A stretch of DNA of 64,000 nucleotides from an uncultured Oscillospiraceae bacterium (GTDB taxonomy: Bacteria > Bacillota > Clostridia > Oscillospirales > Oscillospiraceae), in contig CAKTPP010000008.1 in assembly GCA_934591895.1 (NCBI GenBank), positions 1 to 64,000 on the forward strand, in the 5' to 3' direction. A program made the translations under genes and the position numbers. Of the stretch, positions 25,406 to 35,100 are shown piece by piece (the first letter of the stretch is position 1; each line of letters starts with the position of its first letter). The notes beneath the pieces are model-generated. The model saw nothing but the letters and a program-made list of their open reading frames with translations, did no database searches and was not told the origin of the DNA.

Positions 25406-26185
25406 ATGCCGAGACCACCGAGATGCCGGCGGATCTGTGATGCGCCGCAGGTCGATGCCTTCTGCCCGCAGGGACGCGAGGAGGAAGCCCCCATTTTGCT
25501 GACGCTGGATGAGTATGAGGTCATCCGGCTCGTCGATCTCGAGCAGCGCACGCACCAGCAGTGCGCCGCGCAGATGGACATCTCCCGCTCCACCGTGCAG
25601 GAGATCTATGAGAGCGCCCGGCGCAAGATCGCCGCGTGCCTCGTTCACGGCAGAAAGCTCGTCATCACAGGCGGCAATTACCGCATCTGCGGCGGGCAGG
25701 AGCGGGCGCGCTGCACGCAGTGCTGCCGGACAAAGTCAGAACAACCCCATTCGAATATGCAACAACACAAAGGAGAACCAGACATGAAAATTGCAGTTAC
25801 CTACGCAAACGGCCAGATCTTCCAGCACTTTGGCCACACCGAGCAGTTCAAGCTCTATGAGATCGACGACGGCAAGATCGTCGCCTCCGAAGTGGTCGAC
25901 ACCAACGGCAGCGGCCATGGCGCGCTGGCGGGCTTCCTGATGCAGCACGGCGTGAACACGCTCATCTGCGGCGGCATCGGCGGCGGCGCGCAGCAGGCGC
26001 TGGCGCAGGCCGGCATCCGGCTCTTCGGCGGCGTCAGCGGCGATGCCGACGCGGCTGTCAATGCGCTGCTGGCCGGCAATCTCGGCTACGACCCGAACGT
26101 TCACTGCGATCACCACGACCATGAGCACGGTGAGGGCGGCCACACCTGCGGCGACCATGGCTGCGGCCATCACGGCTGCCACTGA
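25406..26185 (+). CDS. DUF134 HTH domain fused to a NifX/NifB-type domain
   Basis: 259 residues. The N-terminal DUF134 part (about 1-105) begins MPRPPRCRRIC and includes a sigma-factor-like HTH (QQCAAQMDISRSTVQEIY) and clustered cysteines. A short linker leads to a dinitrogenase iron-molybdenum-cofactor-type domain (about 127-230, starting MKIAVTYANG) that binds metal clusters in other proteins. The C-terminus is His/Cys-rich (DHHDHEHGEGG and later). An internal AAAGGAG 8 nt before the ATG at 25784 could give a separate 133-residue NifX-like product. No nitrogenase genes are nearby; a metal-responsive regulator is more likely. Confidence 0.82.
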   Translation: MPRPPRCRRICDAPQVDAFCPQGREEEAPILLTLDEYEVIRLVDLEQRTHQQCAAQMDISRSTVQEIYESARRKIAACLVHGRKLVITGGNYRICGGQERARCTQCCRTKSEQPHSNMQQHKGEPDMKIAVTYANGQIFQHFGHTEQFKLYEIDDGKIVASEVVDTNGSGHGALAGFLMQHGVNTLICGGIGGGAQQALAQAGIRLFGGVSGDADAAVNALLAGNLGYDPNVHCDHHDHEHGEGGHTCGDHGCGHHGCH

Positions 26186-26216
26186 GGCACGCGGAGGATC
26201 TATACCATAGTCTCTG

Positions 26217-26254
26217 AAAGCCGGAGCGGCAGCGCTCCGGCTTTCAGGTTATAT
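26217..26254. repeat. 38-bp repeat, copy 1 (hairpin)
   Basis: Begins AAAGCCGGAGCGGCAGCGCT and folds into a stem AAGCCGGAGC / GCTCCGGCTT. Identical 38-bp copy at 26458. Here the stem extends with CTG/CAG and could end transcription of the DUF134-NifX gene, although there is no T-run. Confidence 0.85.
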
Positions 26255-26457
26255 CGAGGCCTCGCAGAGTTTGCGCCCGCAGGCGTAAATGGCGTCCAAT
26301 CATTTTCCCCGGCGGCGTGTACGGCGGGGAAAATACCGCTCGGCTCGCAAACGTGCGCGCGCAGCGCGTGCGCTGCAGCGAGCCGCAGCCTTTTCAAACG
26401 AGAGCCCAACGCAGTGGGTCTCGTTTGAGCGCGTGTCAAAATTCTTTTGATGCGCGC
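26255..26457. other. structured non-coding block between the 38-bp repeats
   Basis: No gene was seen. Three inverted repeats stand out: ATTTTCCCCG / CGGGGAAAAT (26302-26311 and 26325-26334), a GC-rich CGGCTCG / CGAGCCG pair around 26341-26385, and a 15-bp stem from TCAAACGAGA to TCTCGTTTGA (26394-26428). The block is bounded by identical hairpins, so it may be a small repeated element. Confidence 0.5.
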
Positions 26458-26495
26458 AAAGCCGGAGCGGCAGCGCTCCGGCTTTCAGGTTATAT
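26458..26495. repeat. 38-bp repeat, copy 2 (hairpin)
   Basis: Second, identical copy of the 26217-26254 sequence in the same orientation, 28 bp before the -35 box of the lar promoter. Confidence 0.85.
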
Positions 26496-26522
26496 AGGGA
26501 TTTCGCAATGCGATTTTCCCTC

Positions 26523-26551
26523 TTGCGGATGCGCGGCCTGTGCGGTATATT
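26523..26551 (+). promoter_or_regulatory. promoter of the larB-larE-larC operon
   Basis: TTGCGG (26523-26528), 17-bp spacer, TATATT (26546-26551). Confidence 0.65.
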
Positions 26552-26615
26552 GTAATTTGTCAGACAGCATTTCGGCGCTGACGGGAAACCACGCGCGATA
26601 AGGAGAACAAACGCA

Positions 26616-27368
26616 ATGGATAAGCAGGAATTGACACAGCTGCTGCAGCAGGTCGCCGACGGCAGCGTGACCCCGGACGATGCGGCGCTCCGGCTGAAGA
26701 TGCAGCCCTTTCAGGAGATCGGCGAATATGCAAAGGTCGATTTCCACCGCGGCATCCGTCAGGGCGTGCCGGAGGTCATCTTCGGCGAGGGCAAGGCGAA
26801 GGAGCACATTCTCGGCATTGCCCGGGAGATGCTGCGCAGCGGCCAGCGGACGATCCTCATCACGCGCCTGTCGGCGGAGGCGGCGGCCTATCTGGAAACG
26901 ACGCTGCCGCTGCACTATGACAGCGCCGCCAGAGTCGGCGTCGTCGGTGAGCTCCCGCCGCCCTGCGGCAAGGGGCGCATCGTCGTCGCGACCGGCGGCA
27001 CGAGCGATATCCCCGTTGCGCAGGAGGCGGCGCTGACGGCCGAGGCGCTCGGAAACGAGGTCACGCGCCTGTATGATGTCGGCGTGTCGGGCCTTCACCG
27101 GCTGCTCGCCAATCTGGACACGATCATGTCTGCGCGCGTCATCGTCGCGGTCGCGGGCATGGAGGGGGCGCTGCCGTCCGTCATCGGCGGCCTTGCCGAC
27201 TGTCCGGTCATCGCCGTGCCTACGAGCGTCGGCTACGGCGCGTCGCTCGGCGGGGTCGCGGCGCTGCTGAGCATGCTCAATTCCTGCGCAAGCGGTATGT
27301 CCGTCGTGAACATTGACAACGGCTTCGGCGCGGGCTATCTTGCCAGCATGATCAACCATCTCGACTGA
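26616..27368 (+). CDS. larB: nickel pincer cofactor biosynthesis protein LarB
   Basis: 250 residues; carboxylase/hydrolase that converts nicotinic acid adenine dinucleotide to a dicarboxylated mononucleotide, the first step of the nickel-pincer nucleotide cofactor. It has the PurE-like C-terminal half, with ATGGTSDIPVAQEA and AGMEGALPSVIGGL, and the N-terminal FHRGIRQGVPEVIFGEGK region. First gene of larB-larE-larC, 9 nt before larE. Confidence 0.92.
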   Translation: MDKQELTQLLQQVADGSVTPDDAALRLKMQPFQEIGEYAKVDFHRGIRQGVPEVIFGEGKAKEHILGIAREMLRSGQRTILITRLSAEAAAYLETTLPLHYDSAARVGVVGELPPPCGKGRIVVATGGTSDIPVAQEAALTAEALGNEVTRLYDVGVSGLHRLLANLDTIMSARVIVAVAGMEGALPSVIGGLADCPVIAVPTSVGYGASLGGVAALLSMLNSCASGMSVVNIDNGFGAGYLASMINHLD

Positions 27369-27377
27369 CGGCGCGCC

Positions 27378-28133
27378 ATGGAACTTATTGATTTTTTTGC
27401 GCAGCATCCGAAGGCCGCGCTCGCGTTTTCGGGCGGGGCGGATTCTGCGTTCGTGCTCTACAGCGCCGCTGCGTGCGGCGCGGATATCATGCCGTATTTC
27501 GTCCGCTCGCAGTTTCAGCCGGAGTTTGAGCGCGCGGATGCCTGGCGGCTGGCGGCGGCGCTCGGCGTGCCGCTGCGCGAGCTGGAGCTGGACGTTTTGT
27601 GCGAGGACGCCATTGCCGCGAATCCGGCGGATCGCTGCTACTTCTGCAAGCGGCGCATCTTCGGCGCGATCCGCGCGGCCGCTGCGGCGGACGGGTATTC
27701 CGTCGTGCTCGACGGCACGAACGCCAGCGATGACCGCGGCGACCGGCCGGGTATGCGCGCGCTCGAGCAGGCACAGGTCCTCTCGCCGCTCCGGCTCTGC
27801 GGCCTGACCAAGGCGGAGGTGCGCCGCCGCTCCAGGGAGGCCGGACTCTTTACGTGGGACAAGCCGGCCTATGCCTGCCTTGCCACGCGCGTGCCGACGG
27901 GCGAGCCGATCACGGCCGAAAAGCTCCGGGCGGTGGAGCGCAGCGAGGCGTATCTGGCCGCGCTCGGCTTCACGGATCTGCGCGTGCGCCTGCGTGACGG
28001 CGGCGCGCTGCTGCAGCTTCCGGCGGCTCAGCACGCGGCGGCACGGGCTCTGTGGCCGGAGATCACCGCAGGGCTGTCTGAATATTTTCCAACTATCCGA
28101 TTAGACCCGAAAGCGAGGGCGCAGAGCGAATGA
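27378..28133 (+). CDS. larE: ATP-dependent sacrificial sulfur transferase LarE
   Basis: 251 residues. PP-loop motif SGGADS (residues 18-23) adenylates the carboxylates of the pincer precursor. A Cys in PAYACLATR corresponds in position to the sacrificial sulfur-donor Cys of the Lactobacillus enzyme, and CYFCK adds two more. Overlaps larC by 4 nt (ATGA), so translation is coupled. Confidence 0.92.
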   Translation: MELIDFFAQHPKAALAFSGGADSAFVLYSAAACGADIMPYFVRSQFQPEFERADAWRLAAALGVPLRELELDVLCEDAIAANPADRCYFCKRRIFGAIRAAAAADGYSVVLDGTNASDDRGDRPGMRALEQAQVLSPLRLCGLTKAEVRRRSREAGLFTWDKPAYACLATRVPTGEPITAEKLRAVERSEAYLAALGFTDLRVRLRDGGALLQLPAAQHAAARALWPEITAGLSEYFPTIRLDPKARAQSE

Positions 28134-29332
28134 AAACCTTATATATCGACTGCTCCATGGGCTGCGCCGGCGATATGCTGACGGCGGCGCTGCTGGAGCT
28201 GCATCCCGATCCGGCGGCATTTCTTGCCGGGATGAACGCGGCGCTCGGCGGCAGGGCCGTGGTGTCCGCCGCGCCGGATACCAAGTGCGGCATCCGCGGC
28301 ACGCACGTCACCGTGCGCATCCGCGGACAGCAGGAGGGTGACTGCCCGCCGTGTGCGGAGCACGCACATGGCGGCGCGGGCGCGGCAGAGATCATGGCCT
28401 TTCTCGATGCCGTGCCGCTTTCGCCGCAGATACGGGAAAACGCCAGGGCGGTGTATGCGCGCCTTCTGGATGCCGAGAGCGCGGTGCATGGCTGCGCGGT
28501 CGAGCAGGTGCATTTTCACGAGGTCGGCGCGCTCGACGCGCTGGCGGATGTGCTGTGCGTGTGCGCGCTCATGGATGCGCTGCAGCCGCAGCGCGTGCTT
28601 TGCTCGCCGGTGAATGTCGGCAGCGGTCAGGTTCGCTGCGCGCACGGCGTGCTGCCCGTGCCCGCCCCGGCGACGGAGCGGCTGCTGCGCGGCGTGCCGG
28701 TCTATGCCGGCAGTGTGACGGGCGAGCTGTGCACGCCCACGGGCGCGGCGCTGCTGCGGCAGTTTGTGTCTGACTACGGCGCGATGCCGCAGATGTGCGT
28801 CTCCGCCGCGGGCTACGGCACGGGCAGGAAGGATTTCGCTGCGGCAAACGTCGTGCGCGTGCTCATCGGCGAGAGCGGGCGCGGCGACGAGCAGGTCGTG
28901 GAACTGTGCTGCAGCATCGACGATCTGCCCGCAGAGTCGCTCGCCTTTGCCATGGAGGCGCTGCTCGCACTCGGCGCGCTGGATGTGTATTTCACCGCCG
29001 TCGGCATGAAAAAGAGCCGTCCGGGCGTTTTGCTCACCTGTCTCTGCCGTCCGGAGCAGCGGGACGCCATGCTGCGCTGCATCTTTCGCCACACGACGAC
29101 GCTCGGCGTGCGTGAGCGTACCTGTGCCCGCTACAGCCTCGCCAGACGCACACAGACCGTGCAGACGCGCTATGGCGCGGTGCGCGTCAAAACGGCGCAG
29201 GGCTATGGCGTCACGCGCGAGAAGGCGGAATATGACGATCTGGCGCGGCTCGCGCGCGAGAGCGGGCAGCCGCTCGATGAGATCCGCGCCGCCGTCGCAC
29301 AGGCGCTGCGAGACCTGAACGAAACCGAATAA
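28130..29332 (+). CDS. larC: nickel insertion protein LarC
   Basis: 400 residues in one open frame; in Lactobacillus plantarum the same protein is made by frameshifting between larC1 and larC2. Starts MKTLYIDCSMGCAGDM, contains HFHEVGALDALADV and ends with the C-terminal CTP-dependent domain (SRPGVLLTCLCRP). It inserts nickel into the pincer nucleotide. No larA racemase or other user enzyme is in the window. Confidence 0.92.
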   Translation: MKTLYIDCSMGCAGDMLTAALLELHPDPAAFLAGMNAALGGRAVVSAAPDTKCGIRGTHVTVRIRGQQEGDCPPCAEHAHGGAGAAEIMAFLDAVPLSPQIRENARAVYARLLDAESAVHGCAVEQVHFHEVGALDALADVLCVCALMDALQPQRVLCSPVNVGSGQVRCAHGVLPVPAPATERLLRGVPVYAGSVTGELCTPTGAALLRQFVSDYGAMPQMCVSAAGYGTGRKDFAAANVVRVLIGESGRGDEQVVELCCSIDDLPAESLAFAMEALLALGALDVYFTAVGMKKSRPGVLLTCLCRPEQRDAMLRCIFRHTTTLGVRERTCARYSLARRTQTVQTRYGAVRVKTAQGYGVTREKAEYDDLARLARESGQPLDEIRAAVAQALRDLNETE

Positions 29333-29380
29333 AACGTCTTGCATCCGCACCGTGTCCGCACGGTGCGGATGCACGTTTTA
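29333..29380 (+). terminator. terminator of the lar operon
   Basis: 14-bp stem (GCATCCGCACCGTG / CACGGTGCGGATGC) with TCCG loop, then ACGTTTTA. Confidence 0.85.
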
Positions 29381-29455
29381 TCCAGTAGGATATTTCGCCG
29401 GTGCGTGTCTTTCTGTGAAAGTCTACATATTTTGCGCCTCATCAAAAAAATTCCC

Positions 29456-29483
29456 TTGTCAGACGGTCTCAGCGTGTTATAAT
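29456..29483 (+). promoter_or_regulatory. promoter of the aminotransferase gene
   Basis: TTGTCA (29456-29461), 16-bp spacer, TATAAT (29478-29483). Confidence 0.75.
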
Positions 29484-29550
29484 CGTCCCATTATGAGGGC
29501 TTGCCTGTCGATAAAACAGAATACCACAAGCGCCCATGAAAGGAGAAATT

Positions 29551-30747
29551 ATGCATCCCAGACTTTCCAACAAAATCCTTCGTCCCGATTTTCAGGGCGA
29601 ATTTACGGCAAGCATTCTTGCGGCAGCGGCCTCTCCCGATCTGATTTCTTTCGCGGGCGGACTTCCGAACCCTGTCTCGTTCCCGGTCGAGGAGATGGAC
29701 AAGGCGGCGCACAAGGTGCTCGAGCAAAACGGCGTCATGGCGCTGCAGTACAGCGGCACGCAGGGCTATCTGCCGCTGCGCGAGTGGGTCGCCAAGCGCT
29801 ATGAGACGATGGGCGTTTCCGGCGTGCAGGCAGACGATATCATCATCACCAACGGCTCGCAGCAGGTGCTGACGATGATGGGCGCGTGCATGCTCGACCC
29901 CGGCGACAAGGTGATCGTCGAGGACCCGACCTATCTGGTCGCGCTCCAGTCGTTCCATTTCTTCGACCCTGAGATCCTGCCCGTCACCATCAACTCCGAC
30001 GGGATCGACTGCGACGCGCTCGCAGCGGTCGTTGCGGCAAACCCGGACGTGAAGTTTGCCTACGTCATTCCGAACTTCCAGAACCCCACCGGTCTGAGCT
30101 ACAGCCAGCAGGTGCACGACCGGGTCGTGGAGATCTTCCGCGGCACGGACATCGTCGTGCTCGAGGATAACCCGTACCGTGAGCTGCGCTTTTCCGGTAC
30201 CGCGACCGACAGCTTCGGCAAGGAGCTCGGAGAGCAGTGCTGCATGCTCGGCACGTTTTCCAAGATCGTCGCGCCCGGCATGCGCATCGGCTGGGTGTGC
30301 GTGCGCAACAAGGAGCTGCGCGAAAAGCTCCTGAGCTACAAGGCGACCGCCGACCTGCACACGAACATCTTCTCGCAGCTCGTGCTCGCGCAGTATCTTG
30401 CCGACAACGACATCGACGCGCACATCGAAAAGACGAAAGTGCTCTATAAGCACAAGGCGGAGCTGATGATGGACTGCATGCGCAAGTACCTTCCGGACGG
30501 CGTGGAGTTTACGCCGACCGAGGGCGGCATGTTCCTGTGGGCGAAGCTCCCGAACGGTATGTCTGCGGTCGATCTCTACCGCGTCGCGCTCACGAAGGGC
30601 GTGGCCATCTGCCCGGGCGACCCGTTTTATGAGAAGGCACGCAACGTCAGCAGCTTCCGCATCAACTACTCCAACAGCAGCGACGAGGTGATCGAAAAGG
30701 GCATCCGTCTGCTCGGCGAGGCCTGCTCGGAGCTGCTCGCAAAGTAA
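29551..30747 (+). CDS. PLP-dependent aminotransferase (class I/II)
   Basis: 398 residues from the ATG at 29551, five nt after AAAGGAG; an ATG at 29536 precedes the ribosome site. Fold-type I signatures: YSGTQGYLPLREW near the N-terminus, NFQNPTG, DNPYRELRF and the PLP lysine in FSKIVAPGMRIGW. It resembles the 2-aminoadipate/MocR-like aminotransferase group, which acts on branched or long amino acids, but the substrate is not certain. Monocistronic. Confidence 0.88.
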   Translation: MHPRLSNKILRPDFQGEFTASILAAAASPDLISFAGGLPNPVSFPVEEMDKAAHKVLEQNGVMALQYSGTQGYLPLREWVAKRYETMGVSGVQADDIIITNGSQQVLTMMGACMLDPGDKVIVEDPTYLVALQSFHFFDPEILPVTINSDGIDCDALAAVVAANPDVKFAYVIPNFQNPTGLSYSQQVHDRVVEIFRGTDIVVLEDNPYRELRFSGTATDSFGKELGEQCCMLGTFSKIVAPGMRIGWVCVRNKELREKLLSYKATADLHTNIFSQLVLAQYLADNDIDAHIEKTKVLYKHKAELMMDCMRKYLPDGVEFTPTEGGMFLWAKLPNGMSAVDLYRVALTKGVAICPGDPFYEKARNVSSFRINYSNSSDEVIEKGIRLLGEACSELLAK

Positions 30748-30812
30748 GCGCGTTATCTGCAAACACCACAGCCGCTGTGCCGGTCTGCCGCGGCGCAGCG
30801 GCCGGATATAGC

Positions 30813-30855
30813 AAAAGAACCACTGCTTTCGTTTTTCGAAAGCAGTGGTTCTTTC
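30813..30855. terminator. bidirectional terminator
   Basis: A perfect stem of about 18 bp (AAAGAACCACTGCTTTCG / CGAAAGCAGTGGTTCTTT), symmetrical in T/A tails, between convergent genes. Confidence 0.88.
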
Positions 30856-30879
30856 CGTTATTCGGTGGCAGATGCCGGC

Positions 30880-32181
30880 TTATGTGTCCGCTCCGTCTTC
30901 CGGCTCTGCTGCCTGCGGTGCGTCCGGCCGGCTGCGGCGCGGGCGCATTTTGCCGAGCAGCCGGTTGAGCCGCTTTTCAATGTCGCGCGAGAGCTCGGCG
31001 GCCTTGGCCGCGACTTCGTCGGCGGGGGAGGGCTCGCTGTCCGCGCCGGCGTCCGCGTCTGCATCCGGGGCTGCGGGCGCCTCGGTCTCCGCCTCCGGCG
31101 TCTGCTCCGGCGGCTCCGGCTGTGAGAGCACCGCCTGCAGCAGCTCCATGTCCGTCATGATGCGCTCGGACCCGATGCCGAGTGCGCGCGCGTCATGCTC
31201 GAGCACGGCGATGAGCAGGTCGTAATAATCCCCGTCGCACTTGAGCGCCTTTGCGATCTGCGGCAGCGCCTTTTCGTGGAACGTGCGCAGGGAGTGCTCT
31301 CCGAGCCCGATGTACTCGAGCAGCTGCTGGCGCGCCGCGTCCTCGGACATGGTGCGGTCGATGTAATACGTGCTGCCGTAGAGCCCGTAGAGCACGCGCT
31401 GGGCGTCAAAATAGCCGAGGCGCATGTTCTGGCGGCTCTGTTCGGCGTCAAAGTTCAGGATGCTGCCGAGGTCGACCGTCGGACCGATGGTCGTCACGTG
31501 CACGTCGTCCGGGATGTGAAAGCGTTTTTCGATGCCGAAGCCGAAGATGCGCAGCGCGATGATGTCCTTGCAGCCGTTTTCCACGAGCGCGTGAATGGGC
31601 ACAACGTCCTGCACGCCGCCGTCGGCGTAGTACTTGCCGCCGAGCTTCTCGAGCCGGAACGCCGGCAGGTACGCGCTTGCGAGCAGCATGTCGCACAGCT
31701 CGTCGCGGCTCAGGTCGGAGGCGCGCAGCTCCAGCTCCTGATGGTCGGACAGGGAGTAGGTGACGATGAAAAAGTCCATGTCCGAGCGGCAGATCTTGTC
31801 CGCGTCCACGACCTCGGAGACCCAGTTGCGCAGCGGTGTCACGTCAAAGCCGCGGTTGCGGATGATCTCGGCCACACTGCGCAGGGTGCTCTTGAGCTCG
31901 GACAGCGGAATGTCGCGGCTCATCAGGCGGCGCATTTCCTCGTCGTCCACGTCCATGACCTGGGAAAAGTGGATGTTATTCCAGACGTCTTCGGCCTTTT
32001 GCAGGTCGTCCATGACGATCATGGCGCCGTTGAGCGCGCCGACAGACGTGCCGGAGACGGCGGAAAAACGGATGCCCGCCTCCCGCAGCGCCTTCCATGC
32101 GCCGATCTGATAGGCGCCCTTTGCGCCGCCGCCCTCGAGCGCCAGACCATAGGTTTTGCTGCGATCCAGTTTCAGTTCCAT
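30880..32181 (-). CDS. patatin-like phospholipase
   Basis: 433 residues. Patatin domain (about 10-300) with GGGAKGAY oxyanion loop, GTSVG nucleophile Ser and DGG catalytic Asp. The last 90 residues are an acidic, Pro/Ala/Glu-rich tail with a basic coiled end. The start is the ATG at 32181, after GGAGA that overlaps the end of the upstream gene; only 1 nt separates its ATG from that gene's stop codon. This places it as third gene of the glycogen operon, an unexpected partner. Confidence 0.88.
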   Translation of the reverse strand: MELKLDRSKTYGLALEGGGAKGAYQIGAWKALREAGIRFSAVSGTSVGALNGAMIVMDDLQKAEDVWNNIHFSQVMDVDDEEMRRLMSRDIPLSELKSTLRSVAEIIRNRGFDVTPLRNWVSEVVDADKICRSDMDFFIVTYSLSDHQELELRASDLSRDELCDMLLASAYLPAFRLEKLGGKYYADGGVQDVVPIHALVENGCKDIIALRIFGFGIEKRFHIPDDVHVTTIGPTVDLGSILNFDAEQSRQNMRLGYFDAQRVLYGLYGSTYYIDRTMSEDAARQQLLEYIGLGEHSLRTFHEKALPQIAKALKCDGDYYDLLIAVLEHDARALGIGSERIMTDMELLQAVLSQPEPPEQTPEAETEAPAAPDADADAGADSEPSPADEVAAKAAELSRDIEKRLNRLLGKMRPRRSRPDAPQAAEPEDGADT

Positions 32182-32182
32182 G

Positions 32183-35100
32183 TCAGTTCTCCAATCTGTA
32201 GATTTTTGTGCTGCGCGGCGGCAGGTCGAACGCGGCCACACCGTCGCGAATGACGACGCGCTCGCCTGTGAGGCACTCGAGCGCGCGGTCATAGCCGCTG
32301 CGCACGAATGAGAGGCGTGCCTCCTCGCTCAGACCGGCGCCGGGGCAGGTGAGCTCCACATGGCAGCGCACAGGGTGCGCCGCGCGGTTGACGGCCAGCA
32401 GCAGCGCCTCGTCCCCGGCCTCTGCGCCGAAGGCGTCGCGCCCGTCCGTGGTGATGCGCAGGATGCACACCACATCGCCTGCCGGAGCAAACACGGCGAC
32501 CTCGCCGCGCTGCAGCGCCGGGTGCGCGCTGCGCATCGCCGAGAGCTTTGCATACCACTGCAGCATCTGCGTGTCGCACATCTGCAGCGGCGCGCGGTTG
32601 AAGGGGTCGCACAGGCCCTGCATCCCGGCCTCATCGCCGTAATAAATGGACGGGATCCCCGGCAGCCAGAACTGCACGGCCGCCGCGAGCCGCTGCAGCT
32701 GCGCGCCGCGCGCCGCCATGGCGTCCGTAACGTCGAGCGCTGCCAGCTGCGCGCGCGTGCGGCTGCGGGGGTCAAAGTCCAGCGCCAGCGCCGAGCGCGT
32801 GCGCGCCACGTCGTGGCTTGCCGTCAGGTTCATGAGCGCATAGTACAGCGGCTGTGGGTAGTTCAGCCGCTGGCTCAGCAGCAGGTCTGCGAGCGCGCGC
32901 GCCGTGCTGCGTCCGGTCAGAAACGCGATCAGCGCGTCACGCAGGGGGTAGTTCATGACGCTGTCGAGCGCATCGCCGAGCGCGTACTGCCGCCGCGCAC
33001 CGTAGCTGACCTTCGTCACGGCGTCCTCCCACACCTCGCCGAGGAGCACGCTGTCGGGATCGGTCTGCTTGGCGGCGGTGCGCAGGTCGCGCAGCACATC
33101 GTCCGGCAGCTCGTCGGCCACGTCCAGCCGCCAGCCGGACGCGCCGTCCTGCAGCCACGCTCTGACAACGCTGCGTTCGCCGGTGATCATGTATTTGCGC
33201 CAGTCGGGGTTTGCGGTGTTGACGGCGGGCAGGTCGCGGAAATTCCACCAGCACCTGTAGTCATCGGGGTAGTGCGCAAAATCGTACCAGCGCGCGTAGA
33301 CGGAGCTGCTGCTGTTATACGCACCGCAGCCGGGATAGTGCCGGAAGCGGTTGAAGTAGCGGCTGTCCGCGCCCGTGTGGGCGAACACGCCGTCGAGCAC
33401 GATGCGGATGCCGCAGTCTCCGGCGGCGGCGCACAGCTTCCTGAAGTCCGTGTTCGTGCCGAGGATCGGGTCGACCTTCCGGTAGTCTCCGGTGTCGTAG
33501 CGGTGGTTGGAGGCGCTCTCGAAGATGGGGTTGAGGTACAGCACCGTTACGCCGAGCTTCTGCAGATAGGGCAGCCGGTCTGCGATGCCGCGCAGCGTGC
33601 CGCCGTAGAAGTCGATGGGCGCGTATTCGCCCTCCGGGGTGTTGGCCTGCCACTCGACCGGCTCCTCCCAGTCGGCGTGCGCATGCACGGTCTGCTCCAT
33701 GCGGCGGTGGTGCTCCATGCCGCGCTGCGCGGTGACTGAGCTGTCGCGAGCAAAGCGGTCGGGGAAGATCTGATACATCACGCCGGTGCGGAACCACTCC
33801 GGTGTCGTGAAGCCGGCGCGGTAGACCGTCAGCCGCCAGCCGTCCTCCGGCTCGTCGCACAGGCGGGCGTGCCGTCCGTCCGGCGCGGCGCAGAGCCAGC
33901 GGATGCCGCCGTCGCTGCACGCGACGCGGAAGCGGTAGCGCAGCGCCTGCGGTGCTGCGGGCGCGGTCACGGACGCGGCAAAGCCCGCAGCCGTCTGCGC
34001 CATGGCAACGGTGTCGCTGTACGCATCGCCGTAGAGCTCTACGGCGGCGTCGAACACGAACGATTCCGTGTCCGTGAAGGCGAGGCGCACGGCCGCGCCG
34101 GTCTCCAGCGCGCCGAGCGGCCGGCGGAACGCCTCGTCGCCCGCGTCGTGCTTCGGCGCGGTATCCTCCGGCAGCAGGAGCAGGTACAGGTGCGCGTAAT
34201 CCTCCGCCGAGCGCGTGAAGCTGAAGTCCTGCACCATGGCCTGCCGCTGCACGCGGAGGTAGGCGTCGTGCTCGTCGTGATAGAGCGCGAGCGCGCGGCG
34301 AACGGTGTCGGCGAGCTCGTAGGCGTTGAAGTTTGCAAACGAGAAGCCGGTGCCCTCGCCGGTGAAGCGGTTATACGGCTGCACGCTGTCGCGCAGGCCG
34401 CCGGTCTCGCGCACGATCGGCAGCGTGCCGTAGCGCATGGCGATCATCTGCGACAGGCCGCACGGCTCAAAGCTTGACGGCATAAGCAGGAAATCACTGC
34501 CCGCGTACACGCGGTGCGACAGCGCCTCGTCGTAGCCGATGTAGGCGCACAGACGCCCCTTATGCCGCCACTCGGCGCTGCGCATGAAGTCCTCATACTC
34601 GGCGTTGCCCGTGCCGAGGAGCACGAACGCCATGTCCTCACCGTCCATGAGCTCGTCGAGCACGCACTGCACGAGGTCAAAGCCCTTTTGCGGCGTCATG
34701 CGCGTGACCATGGCGACGATGGGCGTGTGTTCGCCGATCTCGAGCCCGAGCTCCTGACACAGCGCGGCGCGGCAGACCGCCTTGCCGCGCATGTCGTCCA
34801 TGGAGTAGGGCGCGGTGATGCCGCCGTCGTGCGCGGGGTCAAACACGGCGGTGTCGATGCCGTTGAGAATGCCCGACAGCTGGTGCTGCCGCGCGTTGAG
34901 GATGCCCTCGAGCCCCTCACCGTAGGCCGCCGTGCGGATCTCGCCCGCATAGCTCGGGCTGACGGTGTTGATGTGGTCGGCAAAGACGCAGCCGGCCTTG
35001 AGCAGGTTCGCGCAGCCGTTGAGCTCCATGAACTCCGGCGTGTAGTAGCGCGCGTCGATGCCAAGCAGATCCTGCACGAATTCGAAGCTGAACTTGCCCT

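Noticed and set aside
25406..26185. Evidence for nitrogen fixation
   Set aside because: The NifX-like domain alone, fused to DUF134, is widespread in organisms without nitrogenase; no nif structural genes are present.
32360..33739. 459-codon plus-strand frame opposite the GH13 domain
   Set aside because: No family features or ribosome site; the GH13 motifs on the minus strand are intact.
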